Notes: generated by a model not told the origin, from the sequence alone. Shown: positions 23,891 through 35,104, counted from the first letter of the stretch. The stretch is DNA of 64,000 nucleotides from Vicia villosa (GCF_029867415.1 NW_026705574.1:310001-374000), one strand, 5' to 3'. A program made the numbers and translations.

Positions 23891-24114
23891 TTTTTGAAGA
23901 AAGAAGTGAGAAAGTGATGATAGAGAAAAAAAATAGAGAATGGAGAGAGATTTGATAAGTTTGATAAAATATAAGAGTTGTACTATTTTAATAATAAAAT
24001 TAAGAACTTTATGGTGCAAAGACCAAAAAACCACAATTTTAATATGGTGGCAAAAAACCAAATAAGGGTATTTTTGACTTTTCCACAACCATTAATTTTC
24101 TTATATTATAGAGA
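23891..24114 (-). other. Helitron A 5' terminal region
   Basis: About 220 bp of non-satellite DNA ending in the 5' terminus TCTCTATAATATAAG (minus strand). No coding. Confidence 0.7.
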
Positions 24115-24541
24115 TAGTTGAAATGAATTAAACTAAAATTGTTGTTGGAATGTTTAAAAGAATTGGAGTTGAGAGGTTGGATGTTGTAGAAATTATGAGT
24201 TGCATAGTGTGATCATTTGTTGTTGTGGTTATAGACACGTTTTTAATATGAAATGTCTGTCATAAGTATATGAATTCAACAAACATAAAACATGTGGTAT
24301 TATTAGTTGAAGCTTAAAAAACCTCATAAACATGACATTAGAATGCCAAAGCAAGCATGAGAATGCAAAAGCTTTAGGTTGTTAGGAGGCAGAGTTTCAA
24401 ATACCCTTTGCTGTTGGGTCCGGTGACTTGTCGGTGGGCATGCAGGGAGCGGGGTTGCGTACGTACCTTTGTGTAGCATGGTCATGTTGCCATCTGTTGA
24501 AATTACAAGATAAATAGATAGATCAATTTAAATTGTCAAAA
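24115..24541. other. Host segment, middle piece
   Basis: It matches 42283-42700 closely, starting TAGTTGAAATGAATTAAAC and containing TTTGCTGTTGGGTCCGGTGA. It lies between the two Helitrons. No ORF of note. Confidence 0.85.
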
Positions 24542-24736
24542 CTAGTAGAAGACCCGTGCGTCTGCACGGGTAATTCAAATCTTAAGAAGAATAATGTATT
24601 ACAAACGCATAAAAAGAAGTTTAAAAACTCCAATAAAGAATGTTAAATTAAGATTCATAAAACATAATATAGATGTAATGAAGCTATATATAGTAGTTAT
24701 TTCAAAAAAAGAAGTTGGAAATGCAATAGGCAAAAT

Positions 24737-24916
24737 GGTATTATGGTGATAGAGACTCGTGAAAGTCGTGAGTTTCAGTGATAAAATTCACATTAAAAAG
24801 GTATTATGGTGATAGTGATCCGTAAAAATAATGAGTTTTAAAAATAAAATTCACATAAGAAAAGTATTATGGTGATAGTGACCCGTAAAAATAGTGAATT
24901 TCAGTTATAAAATTCA
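24737..24916 (-). repeat. Helitron subterminal repeats, three units of about 64 bp
   Basis: Units start GTATTATGGTGATAG at 24737, 24800 and 24864 and continue with a CCGTAAAAAT...AAAATTCACAT pattern. The same units are in the Helitron block at 48.7-48.9 kb, so they belong to this Helitron family. Confidence 0.75.
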
Positions 24917-25924
24917 GTACTATCTTAGATCGGCTGGGTTGTTGTTGATGTATAATTGTTATTATAAAATCACAAATAACTGCAAATATTTAAAAATAAA
25001 TATCTAGCATATCAGCAATATTTTAAATCCAACCTATCTAATAACTATAAATATTTATAAATACTACTAATAACTATAAATAATTACAAATATTTTGTTA
25101 ATTAAAATTAAAAAGATATGTCATGATAGTGACCCCTAAAAAATTTAGTGGAGTTAAAATAATATTTGATTTAAAAGACTATTTGATTTACATAGCTGTA
25201 ACATTGTTCACACTGCCCTCCGCCGTAGTAAAAATAGAAATTTTGACATTTAAAAATAAAAATTTTGTGTTTCAAATAAAGACAATTATTAATTAAAATA
25301 AAATAGTTATTTTGTTAATAATGCCACGTGAAAAAAATAAAAATTTTGACAATTGAAAATAAAAATTTTGTGTCATCAAGTCTGAAAATATATATTAATC
25401 TTCAATTCAATCCATTGAAACTCGAACTTAATGTCTTTGAAGTTTGAACTATTGTTTCGTTTGGCATATCACACTGAATGTTTGCTACCAGTAAAATCTA
25501 AGAGGCATTGAATTGATTTACACTGAATGTTTGTTTCTAGTTACATTGGTTTCTAAATATTGCTTTTAATAGTACAATAAGTTGTGACTCTAAACATCAT
25601 ACTTTGAACATAACTAAAGGACAGTCTTTGCTTTAATTAAAGGACAACTTTTTCATGCACCTTCCGGTTTTGTAAAGCTGGCAGAAGATGAGTTCCTATA
25701 GAATAGGTGAAAACATGATGGCCTGCACTGCTAGAAACAGAAGATGAGTTGACAGACAATTGAAATAAGCAGAAAGAAAAAAAAATACCTAGTTCATGTT
25801 TGAAGTGTATCATTGAAATGTCAACTCTATCAATTATCTTCAAAACCGTACATTTTCTATAAAAAGTGGAGTATTTTTTAGAAATATGTTGGAAATGATA
25901 TTATATTGATCTTTTGACAAGGTA
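24917..25924. other. Helitron B body, no gene seen
   Basis: AT-rich non-coding DNA. The 68-codon minus-strand frame at 25637-25843 has no recognisable domain; it could be a captured fragment. Confidence 0.5.
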
Positions 25925-25933
25925 ATGTGATGC

Positions 25934-26101
25934 GATTTTTTTACCTCTATGCCACAAAAATGGAATAAATATACCATAATGCCATAAAGTGAAATAAAAT
26001 TACCAATGTGCCACACTTACACTTGTGGTCCGGCCAGGGGTGGGACGGACGTATGAAGCCCATTTCCTCGTAGTTTGGGTCCGGCCAGGGGTGGGCCAGA
26101 C
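25934..26101 (+). repeat. MULE left terminal inverted repeat with GC-rich motifs
   Basis: It starts GATTTTTTTACCTCTATGCC and pairs with the right end. It holds two copies of GGTCCGGCCAGGGGTGGG (26027 and 26078), matched in inverted form at the right end; such subterminal motifs are candidate transposase binding sites. AT-rich DNA follows to about 26430, with two weaker copies (GTTCGGCCAATAGATGGACG, GTTCGACCAATAGATGGACG) near 26349-26401. Confidence 0.85.
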
Positions 26102-26432
26102 GCTAACTACACCCTTTTTTTTTTGATTTTTTTTTAATTTTTTTTTAAATTGATATAAGTGTAGAAATTAATTATAAAAAATTGTTTTTTTATTTTAAAT
26201 ATTATAATATAATTAAAATTAATTTATAATTCCAATTAAATATAATAAAAAATATATATTTTTTTTAAAATTAATTTATAATGCCAATTGATTTATTATT
26301 ATAAATAATAATTAAAATATAATAAATAATAATTAAAATATAATAAATGGGTTCGGCCAATAGATGGACGAACATGTGTGGGTTCGACCAATAGATGGAC
26401 GAGGGCATATATTTTATTATTATTTTTTTGCC

Positions 26433-26440
26433 TATAAATA
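26433..26440 (+). promoter_or_regulatory. TATA box for the 104-aa ORF
   Basis: TATAAATA lies 72 bases upstream of the ATG at 26505, in the context GCCTATAAATAAGACTG. It fits a plant core promoter and supports the small ORF as a transcribed gene. Confidence 0.55.
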
Positions 26441-26504
26441 AGACTGTACAACCACATTTCCAATCACATCAGTTGCAATTGAAGGTATAGTGTTACTATT
26501 GGAG

Positions 26505-26819
26505 ATGGCTGAGGAACCCCTTCCAACGTTTCCACCTATGAAGAGAGATGCTACATTATTTTTTTCAGCAACAAAGCCTCCGTTGAAGATCAAACTATGG
26601 AACACTCAAACTTTCGAGCATCTACAGAGGCACTTGATCGGATGGTTAGACGATAACATTCTCGAGGGTGAAAAGATAAGGAAAATTGAAAGGCAGGTCA
26701 CAGAGAAAGGCCCAAATGGAGTAGTAACTCGTTCTTGGAGAGCCGTGAAAAATGACGCTGGTGTCCTTATGATGATGCTAGGACCACACGATATTGTGTT
26801 GATGGTTGTAATCTCTTAG
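26505..26819 (+). CDS. Small MULE-borne protein, function unknown
   Basis: A 104-aa protein from the ATG at 26505; five further codons upstream are open but lack an ATG. The sequence (MAEEPLPTFPP...) has no signal peptide or membrane segment, is mildly basic, and has a central segment KLWNTQTFEHLQRHLIGWLD that could be helical. I do not recognise a family. It lies just inside the left terminal repeat, has its own TATA box and converges on the transposase gene. That layout is reminiscent of the second gene of MuDR, but no similarity is claimed. It could be a conserved accessory protein of this MULE clade or a captured host fragment. Its proline-rich start and full frame argue against chance. 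Confidence 0.55.
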   Translation: MAEEPLPTFPPMKRDATLFFSATKPPLKIKLWNTQTFEHLQRHLIGWLDDNILEGEKIRKIERQVTEKGPNGVVTRSWRAVKNDAGVLMMMLGPHDIVLMVVIS

Positions 26820-27064
26820 AATATGTTTTATTTGTTTCCTGTGATGTCGTTTTAAGTGTTTCATGTGTGGTTGTTTTATTTGTGGCGGTCTTTATTTCGA
26901 TGTCGTTGAATGTTGTATTAGTAATGTGAAATGTTGTTTTAGTTATGTTCACTGTGAAATGTTGTTTTAGTCATTGATGGTTGCAAACTCAATTAAAAAA
27001 ACATTATATTACATTCATAAAGCTAGTTTTAGTAAACATTAAATAAAGCTAGTTGAAGTAAACA

Positions 27065-29600
27065 TTAAGGAGGCCTATTGGACGGGCCTGATACATTTGG
27101 ACATTTACTTCGGATATGGCCTACTTCACGGCATATCCCACACATTCTCTTTTCCTTTTCCACGTCGTCCATTTCGGTTCGAATCCGAGTACTGTTAGGG
27201 CGGCCTCTTTTTTTCCTACGCATAGTTTCGTCATGACAAAGAGTAGGCCCTCTATATTGAGGCCAATTGTCTTGATGTGGGAGGATCTGGAAGCTTTGTT
27301 GGTAGACTTTAAAAACATGTTGTATCTTGAACACGTCGGGTATGTGAATGGTGTAGTCTTGGCGTATACTTTCACATGCTGCAATCACATGTGAGCAAGG
27401 CAAATGGAACGCTTGAAATTTTCCACAATCACATGTCCGCTTTCGTAGATCAACACCGTAAGTACCAGTTGGACGACCATCGTTGCGGTTTATTCTTTCG
27501 GCCACCATAAAATAGAACCTCTCCCGGTCAAACTGGTAAACATTATGACTGCTTGCTTTGTTGACTTCTTCAGTCATCCCCTTGATACACTTGTCTGTAA
27601 AAGTTTGGCCTGATGTCAACCTCTTTGTCCATTCATGTCCGCGTTGACCAAATAATGCTCCCATCCGAAAATATGTGGCCGAAAACAAAGACGCTATTGG
27701 AAGATTTCTGGTAGCCTTTAGCACAGAGTTCATTGCTTCTGCAAGGTTAGTCGTCATGTGTCCCCATCGTCGCCCTCTATCAAACGCCCTTGCCCACTTC
27801 TCCCTAGGGATATTTTCAATCCACTCCATAGCATCTCTATTTGTCTGACGAATTTCGGTTCTATAGTAATTGTACGTTGACTCCGTCAATGCATATCCTG
27901 TCACAAATAATAAACATGTCAAGAAACCGACAAAGTGAATTTGAAAAATTTACTTCATAAAGATCAACCAGACTATTACCCATGTTGACGAGTTTTTTAC
28001 GTAGTTCTTTGTCTCTAATCGCACGCATAAAATTTTGCGCGATATGCCTTATGCAATAGACATGTGATGACGGAGGATTTTGCCATCCATTTGCAGGATC
28101 ATCGTAGGCACCTTTAATCGATGGATGTCTGTCTGATATTAGGCATAGATTGGGTTGGGGTGTCACATGGATTCTTAGATTACGAAGGAAAAAACTCCAA
28201 GCATCCTTGGTTTCACCCTCGACAATAGCAAAAGCAATTGGAAAAATGTTACCATTCCCATCCTGCGCCACAGCCATCAACAATGTCCCTTTGTACCTTC
28301 CATACAACCATGTTCCGTCGACTTGAACAATTGGCTTGCAATAGGCAAAACCATGGATGCAAGGTTGAAAAGCCCAGAATAGACGATGGAATATCATCTT
28401 ATCACCCAACTGACTTCCTTCGTTTGAAAATGCAGGTAAAGTTTCCAAGTCTATTATCATTCCAGGCAGATATGTTTTCATTACCAATAACCATCGTGGA
28501 AGGTCATTGTAAGATGTCTCCCAGTTTCCATACAAGGATTCTATGGCCTTTACCTTTGCAATCCACGCTTTCCTGTAAGATATATTATAACCATACTTTC
28601 CTGTTATATGAGAAATTATGAGCTTTACCTTAATTGAGGGGTCGGTGTTAACCAAATCTCTGATGCAGTGAGAGACAATATCTGATGTAAGTTGTCTATG
28701 ATCTTGCGACATTGAAGTGGTTGTGCAGACATGTGGTCCACTCAACTTACCTATCATCCACTTAGAATTCTTCTTGCGAACGGATGCTCTACATTTGAAT
28801 TTGCAAGTTGGATTTTTGCATTTGATGACATATCTTTTCGTGTCAGATTTGTATACCCAATAATCAAGATTATTGGTGATATGCCAATGTTGAATAGCAG
28901 CAACGCACTCCTCCTTGTCTTCAAACTCCATTCCCTCATATAAATCAACATCACTATAGTTTGTTATGTGGGAACCAAAAATTGATTCAGACGGTGCCTC
29001 TTCTAAACAGATGTTTCGCATGTGATCCGGTGGGGCGTACATGCTAATCGGTCGTGCAAGTGTAGGCTGCGACGGCTCAACATCATCAGGTTCATTGTCA
29101 TCACCAAAAAGATCTTCATATTGCACTTCTTGTATTTCATCCTCACTGTACTCGTCCACCTGTTCGTCGGGTATAAATGGTTCGTTGTTTTGGGTTGGCT
29201 CTTCATCAGTGGGTTGGCTCAAACCGTATTGATGCGAATGCGACTCTTGTGATTGGTTAATGGGAGGACTAACAATATGAACATATAGCTCCATATCGTC
29301 AAGAGGAGCAAACGAATTGTGACATTCGAACATCACTTTAACGCCATCGTCGTCCTCTATTGGTTTCATGACGTAAAAAATGATACCGCTATCTCCATTA
29401 AACAACGGAAGTCGATAAATAATTTCACTTACGGGAAGTTGCAATTTTGTTTCGATTTGTTCCTTCAAATGCATAAAATCGGCTCTACAATGCACTTTGA
29501 AACGTTTTGTTTCGGTGTTGCTAAACGAAAAACCGTTGGTTAGATCGTTACTGATAACACCATAGTAATGCACTGAACAAATAATGTTTCTCTGAGCCAT
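27065..29600 (-). CDS. MURA-type MULE transposase (two exons)
   Basis: An 817-aa transposase that would cut and insert the MULE through its terminal repeats. Exon 1 is 29600-27980 and exon 2 is 27897-27065. The 82-bp intron has GT (GGTAATAG) and AG (GTGACAG) ends and joins Gly541 in phase. Residues 1-110 form an N-terminal PB1-like region, followed by an acidic linker (about 135-180). Residues about 220-295 form the Mutator DNA-binding zinc region (CKNPTCKFKC...HVC). The catalytic triad is visible as D428 (VDGT), D490 (SDRH) and E594 (NLAEAMN). A SWIM zinc finger follows (C696, C698, C708, H710), then a basic patch and a CCHC knuckle (C793, C796, H801, C806). All key residues are present and there is no stop or frameshift. 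Confidence 0.93.
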
Positions 29601-29662
29601 TCAATTTCAATATAATGTTTCTTTGAACAAACAATTTTTCTTTGTAAGTGAATGTGTGTTGC

Positions 29663-29870
29663 TATATATTTCAAACAAAGTGGTATTTAAACTAATCCAA
29701 CTAAAAAATGGACACGTATGGGAGTCCATCCAGTCAAAGGACGAGTCACGTTGTAGTCCAACCAGGGGCTGGCCGGACCCAAACACTCCTCGTTGGCGTC
29801 CGTCCAGGACGTGGCCGAACCCTAACTTGTTCTAGTTTGCGTCCGTCCAAGGGTGGGACGGACCACAAGG
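29663..29870. promoter_or_regulatory. Divergent promoter region with MULE motif repeats
   Basis: The region lies between the transposase start (29600, minus) and the PMD gene start (30145, plus). A TATATAGC on the minus strand (29663-29670) suits the transposase. Three copies of the GC-rich motif occur at about 29749-29865 (CCAGGGGCTGGCCGGACCC, CGTCCAGGACGTGGCCGAAC, CGTCCAAGGGTGGGACGGAC). These are the motifs also found in both terminal repeats, which suggests that the transposase might bind its own promoters. Confidence 0.55.
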
Positions 29871-30048
29871 GGGCACAATTTTCGCTGCATGCTGCATGCA
29901 TGCATCCCATCAACCATTGTGTAGTCTCATCAACCAGTAGAAGCATGCATGGATTACACTTGTTAGTCCAATGGATAATAGGATGCCCCTTGGTTGCATG
30001 CATTACACTTGGTAGTCCAATGGTTTATACAATGTATTCAATTTTACT

Positions 30049-30056
30049 ATAAATTC
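30049..30056 (+). promoter_or_regulatory. TATA box for the PMD gene
   Basis: TATAAATT lies 96 bases before the ATG at 30145, which is a usual plant spacing. Confidence 0.5.
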
Positions 30057-30144
30057 AACCTCTCATTATCACTACAAACCCACCACATTCTACAAATTCT
30101 AAAGTTGCATATTCATCTAAAACACACACTTTGTTTACCACAAC

Positions 30145-32396
30145 ATGTCTGCTTTGCTTGCTTTGGGAGATCTTCATAGAGGAACAAGGGAGAACGTGGT
30201 TGCATACGTACGTTTTATTACTAGCATTTCTTATACGTAAGTTTAATTTTGTTATTATTTTTATATACTAACAAAATGATATACTTTTTTTTTTATAGGA
30301 TGATTCTAAACGGTTTAGACTACATAATCATATATTTGATAGGGAGCCAAGTGAGGCTATCAAGCCTTACTTGCAAAGAGCCGGTTTTGGACTTGTCTCC
30401 AAAATTAATTTTAGAAGTGTTGATTCTAAACTTGTAATTACGATGCTTGAGAGGTGGAGGCCTGAGACACACACGTTTCATTTGCCGACTGGTGAATGTA
30501 CAATCACATTAGAGGATATAAATATGTTGTTTGGCCTCCGCGTAGATGGGAGAGCTGTAGTAGGTGAGACCGAAGGTCCCGATTATGCTTGTATCGATGC
30601 TTTAGGCATACAACCTTTTAGTGATAGGGTGAAGGGTTCGGTAAAATTAACATGGATACACGACGAGTTGGATGAATTAGAAAAATATTCTCAACAAACC
30701 GAGGAGGAAAATATACTACATGCAAAATAATATATCTTAAGTATGATTGCTGTTTTATTTCCTGATAAATCTCATAGTGTATTGCATTCTTCTTGGTTCA
30801 AATTTGTCAAAGATTTTGATGAATGTGGCAAATATAGTTGGGGGTCCGCGTGTTTGGCTTACCTTTACAGGGAGATGTGCAAAGCATGTCGTGTAGGATG
30901 CATGAGTGTTGGAGGATGCTCACTCATTCTCGCTGTGTGGACATACTATCGCATTCCACGACTTGCTCCAAAGAGTGAAATTGCTCCATCCTATCCATAC
31001 GCCACTAGGTAAATTCTTTACTCTATATATTTATTTTTCCACTAAATTAACGCATATTCCTAATTGAACTTTTTAAATATGCAAGATTTGCACAACGAGG
31101 TATGGAGTATTTCTCATCTCCAAATACTTTTCTTGATGGATATCGTTTCATTTTGGATCACATGGTCCAAGGAGATGTAAGTTATTTTCCAAGCCATATA
31201 CTATATCTTTCATTTACTTGAATACGACTCTTATATTTATTTATGTCTTACAGTTTTTGTGGAGGCCTTACGAAGAATATCCTCGTCGCACTCAACGAGA
31301 AGCTCGAGCGTGGAGTGCAACTACATATATTATCTGTTTTCATATTGTGGAAATGCATCACGCCGACAGGGTTAGGCTTCAATTTGGTTTTACGCAAAAC
31401 ATCCCTCAACCCCCGAGGTGTCTTGGAGATCATCACTTGGTAACGAAGAATGATGTAAAGGATTGTAATTATCGAGATGTGAACATTAACGAGAACAATG
31501 AGTGGAAAGGTAGAAAAAACTTAATAATGACAGGTGAGTTGAGTACTACTTTACGCCACACCGATGAATATATGCAATGGTTAAGAAATATTCCATTGTT
31601 ATATTTGTCGAAAGAAACGTATTTGGCAGACCCTCGTCATTACACCTCCTCTACATCAACCCCACAAACAACCTTTCATCAACAAATCCCACAATCATTC
31701 CAACCAACCACACAATTACAAACAACACCACAATTCCAACAAACACCGCAATTCCAACAAACACCACAATTCCAAACAACACCACAATTCCAACCAACAA
31801 CACAATTCCAACAAACACAATTCCAAACACAAACTTCTTCCTTTCCACAAACATACCAACACACTCAAACCACACAACAACACACATTTTTTGCCACCCC
31901 ATCTCAAATTCCAACCCCTTACACCTCAACCCCCCAAACAAACTACTACTATCACCAAGAACAATATCAACAATCAACACTTCGACCACCGCTACATAAC
32001 ACCCCAATCCCTCAACCCGACTTCAACCAATCATACTCCCAATCTCAACCGCCTTCACTCTCCCAACCACAACATACCTTTGACACCACAAATGTCTACT
32101 ATCCAGACTTTTCATATAATGTGCCACAAACCTTTGTAGCTTCTACTCAAGGATTCATTGACATCAGTGATGATCAAGTACTCGAAAATTTACCGACAAT
32201 ATCTCCACAACAACTGGCGAGGTTTATGAATGATGGTCCGTCGCATCAAAACGATGAACTTTCAAGCGACGATTCTCCACAAAGGCAACCTCCACCAAAC
32301 ATTGAGCAACCGTTAGGTAAGGGTAAGAGAGCAAAGATACCCAAAAAATGTCTCACTGGGGGCCATATGGTCCAACCAAAGCCCAAAAAAAAATAG
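30145..32396 (+). pseudogene. Plant mobile domain (PMD) gene with one in-frame stop
   Basis: Four exons can be read: 30145-30207, 30299-31008, 31086-31176 and 31254-32396. All introns have GT/AG ends and the phases match, giving about 668 codons. The PMD (MAIN-like family) starts at LQRAGFGLVSKINF and shows the hallmark ERWRPETHTFHLPTGECTIT, then FGLRVDGRAV and FLWRPYEEYP. The C-terminal third is low-complexity Gln/Thr/Pro with a repeated PQFQQT unit (about 31720-31830) and ends in a lysine-rich tail. Codon 165 is TAA (30728-30730), between HAK and YILSMIAVLFPD, in the middle of conserved sequence. The rest of the frame is intact, so this is either a very young lesion or a sequencing error. 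PMD genes are known to travel with MULEs; their role in transposition is unresolved. Confidence 0.82.
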
Positions 32397-32696
32397 GCAT
32401 TTTTTCCTTGTACGTGTTTATGTATTAAATAAAATAAATATTGGAAATACAATTTTTTTATTGTTTTTATTTAATGTATTTAATTTATATTTTAATGTTT
32501 TTATTTAATGTATTTAATTTATTATATTTTTTATTTAATGTATTTAATTTATTATATTTTTTATTTAATGTATTTAATTTTAATTTTAATGTTTTTTATT
32601 TAATTTTATTGTTTTTTAATCTTTAATTAAAATAAAATATCAATTATAGACTTTAATAATCATTTAAATAAAAAAAAACAAAAAAAAAATGGCCCA
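32397..32696. repeat. Short AT-rich tandem repeat after PMD gene
   Basis: Five copies of a unit of about 33 bp (TTTATTTAATGTATTTAATT) at about 32459-32610. It lies between the PMD stop codon and the right terminal repeat. No gene. Confidence 0.75.
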
Positions 32697-32870
32697 GTTA
32701 GCGTCCGGCCCACCCCTGGCCGGACCCAAACTATGCAAAAATATCCTTCATCTGTCCGTCCAAGGGGTGGCCGGACCCAAACAAGGAAAGTGGCATATTG
32801 GTCATTTTTTTTCACTTTGGGGCATTATGGTATATTTTTTTCGTTTTTGTGGCAGTACAGTAAAAAAATC
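32697..32870 (-). repeat. MULE right terminal inverted repeat with GC-rich motifs
   Basis: The inverted counterpart of 25934-26101. It ends GTAAAAAAATC against the duplicate ATGTGATGC. The motif TGGCCGGACCCAAAC occurs twice (about 32714 and 32767). Confidence 0.88.
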
Positions 32871-32879
32871 ATGTGATGC

Positions 32880-33779
32880 AAGGAAGTACTCCATAAACAT
32901 AGGGCTGCTAGAAACACATAGGTCTACAGCAACGCATGGATATCCATGTTTCCATCTACTTTCAGAGACAAGATCTTCTCTACTTTCACCATTATCTTAA
33001 TATACTGGTCATAAAGAAAGTGTTGAAAAGTATTATGTTTGTTTGTTTACTTGAAAAGTATATATATATATATAGATAGATAAAACAGTTGATGCTCAGT
33101 TAAAAGACAATAGTTTAGGATCATACTGAATCATAATATCTTATAGAGTGTTTCCAAGTCATGCATTTGTTTCTTATGGTGGATAAATTGAAGAGGTTAA
33201 TGAAAATGATAGTGAAAAAAAATTAAGAAAGCAAATTATAATTTGCACAAAGTATGTACAGTTCAACATGTGCTAAAGGGTTTGAAACATGTTATTGATG
33301 CTGAAATGTAATTAATATTTTGGAGAATTTAATTTTATAACTTACCAAATGTTGGTTAGATTTGGTTGAAGTACGTCCATGTCCGAAAGTTTTTAAGTAT
33401 TCTGTATGTACAGAAGAAAAAGAATGAAATACTTTATTGCCAAGTTTCAAATAAGGTGGCATCATCTATAAAGAGACTTGAAAAGTTATAAAAAAATTGA
33501 TTATCTATAGTTATCAAGTGCTACCTCATTGGGGTTCATGAAGTCATTGAATAACTTGATAACTTTTTTATCCCTATTAAGCATTACAATTGAACATTGC
33601 TTATAGAAAGTCGAATAGTTGACACGGAAGGAAAAGTCTTGTTCTAATATAGCATTAAGTTTGATAGTGTAGATTTGTTGGTGATCCTCGTCAACCTAAA
33701 AGATGAAGAAAAGAAATGCATATACATTAATTGATCGTATAAGATATGAGGAAAGACATGAAACTACAAAAAAGTGTGA
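32880..33779. other. Helitron B body right of MULE, no clear gene
   Basis: AT-rich DNA with a short (TA)n/(GATA)n run at 33060-33080. The minus strand around 33600-33700 has a short open stretch that may be part of the RPA-like remnant, but I cannot align it. Confidence 0.45.
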
Positions 33780-34600
33780 TCATACATCCTTCATGATCTT
33801 CCTTAATTTGACAGTCGTCATGCCAACAATTGAGACATAGTCTTTGTCCCAAAACATATTTGTACAAATATGACCTTAATATTGAACATAAATTTCAATT
33901 TTATATCTACATTGACATTAGGCCATTGAATATTAGGTACAAAAAAGAAAAAGTAGTTTCAAAATGAAACTCATTTGGTAACTTCAACAACAACAACAAC
34001 ATCCTTTCCACCACTGGAGCATTGAAAAGCCTGACCAGGATTCTTGCTGAACGGTGTTGCAACCAGAACAACATTTGTAGTACCAACCATTTATGGTTGA
34101 TTTGTAACAGCATTGTTTGAATTGACATGAGCAATAAATTCATAAGAATAACCCTCCCACAAAGTACAATCAATTATGTTTCCACTCCTATCTTTAAGTA
34201 ATAAGTTAAGAAGAGTATTCACACTCGTTTGTGTCTTGACCACCTCATGCAAGCATCGAATAAAATCTAATGCAAAACAGAACAGAAAAGGGCATGATGG
34301 GAGTTATGTGCATGCAATGAAAACAATGAAAGTTTAATAAAGAACAAAATATAGTATTAGCATATACGTAGTCAACAATAGAACTTCCACACAGAAAATC
34401 AGTTATAGGTTTGAAGTTGAATTGGTGAGGTGGTATGTCCTTGACCTCGCTCTTAGTATCAGTCGTGGCACTTATGAATAGAAGTTTTAGTTGGTTTTGA
34501 CAAACCTTGTAAGGTAAATCATTGTTCAGGGGTTCTCTGTTGTACAATGTATATGTCTCGTGTCCAGTTAACTTGTCCATCCAAATTTTGTAATCCCTAG
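33780..34600 (-). pseudogene. RPA1-like (OB-fold) remnant of Helitron B
   Basis: Plant Helitrons often carry replication protein A-like genes with single-stranded DNA binding OB folds. On the minus strand one exon (about 34600-34369) reads YTLYNREPLN, LPYKVCQNQLKLLF, DIPPHQFNFKPITDF and ends VDY. After a 102-bp intron with GT/AG ends (34368-34267) it continues DFIRCLHEVVKTQTS, then LLKDRSGNIIDCTLWEGY. The pattern basic/hydrophobic strand, FNFKP, DY, LKD.SGN..DCTLW matches the RPA70-like domain (DUF223). A stop follows shortly (about 34095) and no flanking domains are intact. The same strand as the Helitron ends supports this being its own gene rather than a capture. Confidence 0.7.
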
Positions 34601-35104
34601 GCCATGTGAAAACTTGAATTTGGTTACACCCTGTTTATCAAAGTTTAGTTTAATAAACATGAAACCATAAATATGCTAATTTCTGTCAACCGGTGTCAAC
34701 CGGAGTTCTGTATTCACTTAACAATCCTACTTTTTAATTTTCTAATCTAAAACTATAAACATTCTAATGTCCTAAAATTAGAAGACATATATGATAATAA
34801 GTTTAAGAAAATTATGAGTCTACAGGATTGTTAATGAAAGTTATTTGTCAAGCTCTTAAAAGTACAAAATGAATCAAGAATGTATAGAAAGGATGTATGG
34901 ATTTCGTTAAGACAGTACATAAGCCAAACCAAGTAGAAATCCATGTTAACACAGTTAAGACAAACAAAGTATATTTATACATCTTATTTAAAGCTACAAA
35001 AGTTATTTATATGCTTCATAAAGTAGATTTATATGTTTCACACCAGTTGAAAACCAGTTGTTTGTAGCACACATAAGCTGAAGCAGAAAAGTTGATTTTT
35101 TTTT
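34601..35104. other. Helitron B, no gene seen
   Basis: Non-coding AT-rich DNA; no recognisable exon or repeat. Confidence 0.4.

Larger units (their letters stand above)
195..24114 (-). mobile_element. Helitron A, non-autonomous, with nested retrotransposons
   Basis: On the minus strand the element starts TCTCTATAATATAAG (at 24114) and ends with a GC hairpin followed by CTAG (at 195), the standard plant Helitron termini. The flanking host bases are A and T. The intact paralogue at 42.28 kb carries the same host sequence uninterrupted (AAA joined to TAGTTG), so both ends are fixed to the base. With the retrotransposons removed, the Helitron is about 3.4 kb and is mostly AT-rich satellite. No Rep/helicase coding was seen, so it would need an autonomous partner. 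Confidence 0.88.
25934..32870 (+). mobile_element. Complete MULE DNA transposon (MURA plus PMD gene)
   Basis: The 6937-bp element is flanked by the perfect 9-bp duplication ATGTGATGC (25925-25933 and 32871-32879). Both ends begin GATTTTTTTAC and continue as long imperfect terminal inverted repeats of over 100 bp. It contains, left to right, a 104-aa ORF (plus), a two-exon transposase (minus) and a four-exon plant-mobile-domain gene (plus). Nine-base duplication, long TIRs and a MURA transposase define Mutator-like elements. The intact ends and transposase suggest recent activity. The element sits inside Helitron B. Confidence 0.95.

Noticed and set aside
28238..29543. Plus-strand ORFs over the transposase
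   Set aside because: They are antisense shadows of exon 1 of the minus-strand MURA gene, which has all catalytic motifs.
31577..32139. Several overlapping ORFs rich in Asn/Thr or Cys/Trp
   Set aside because: They are shadows of the Gln/Thr/Pro-rich tail of the PMD gene in other frames.
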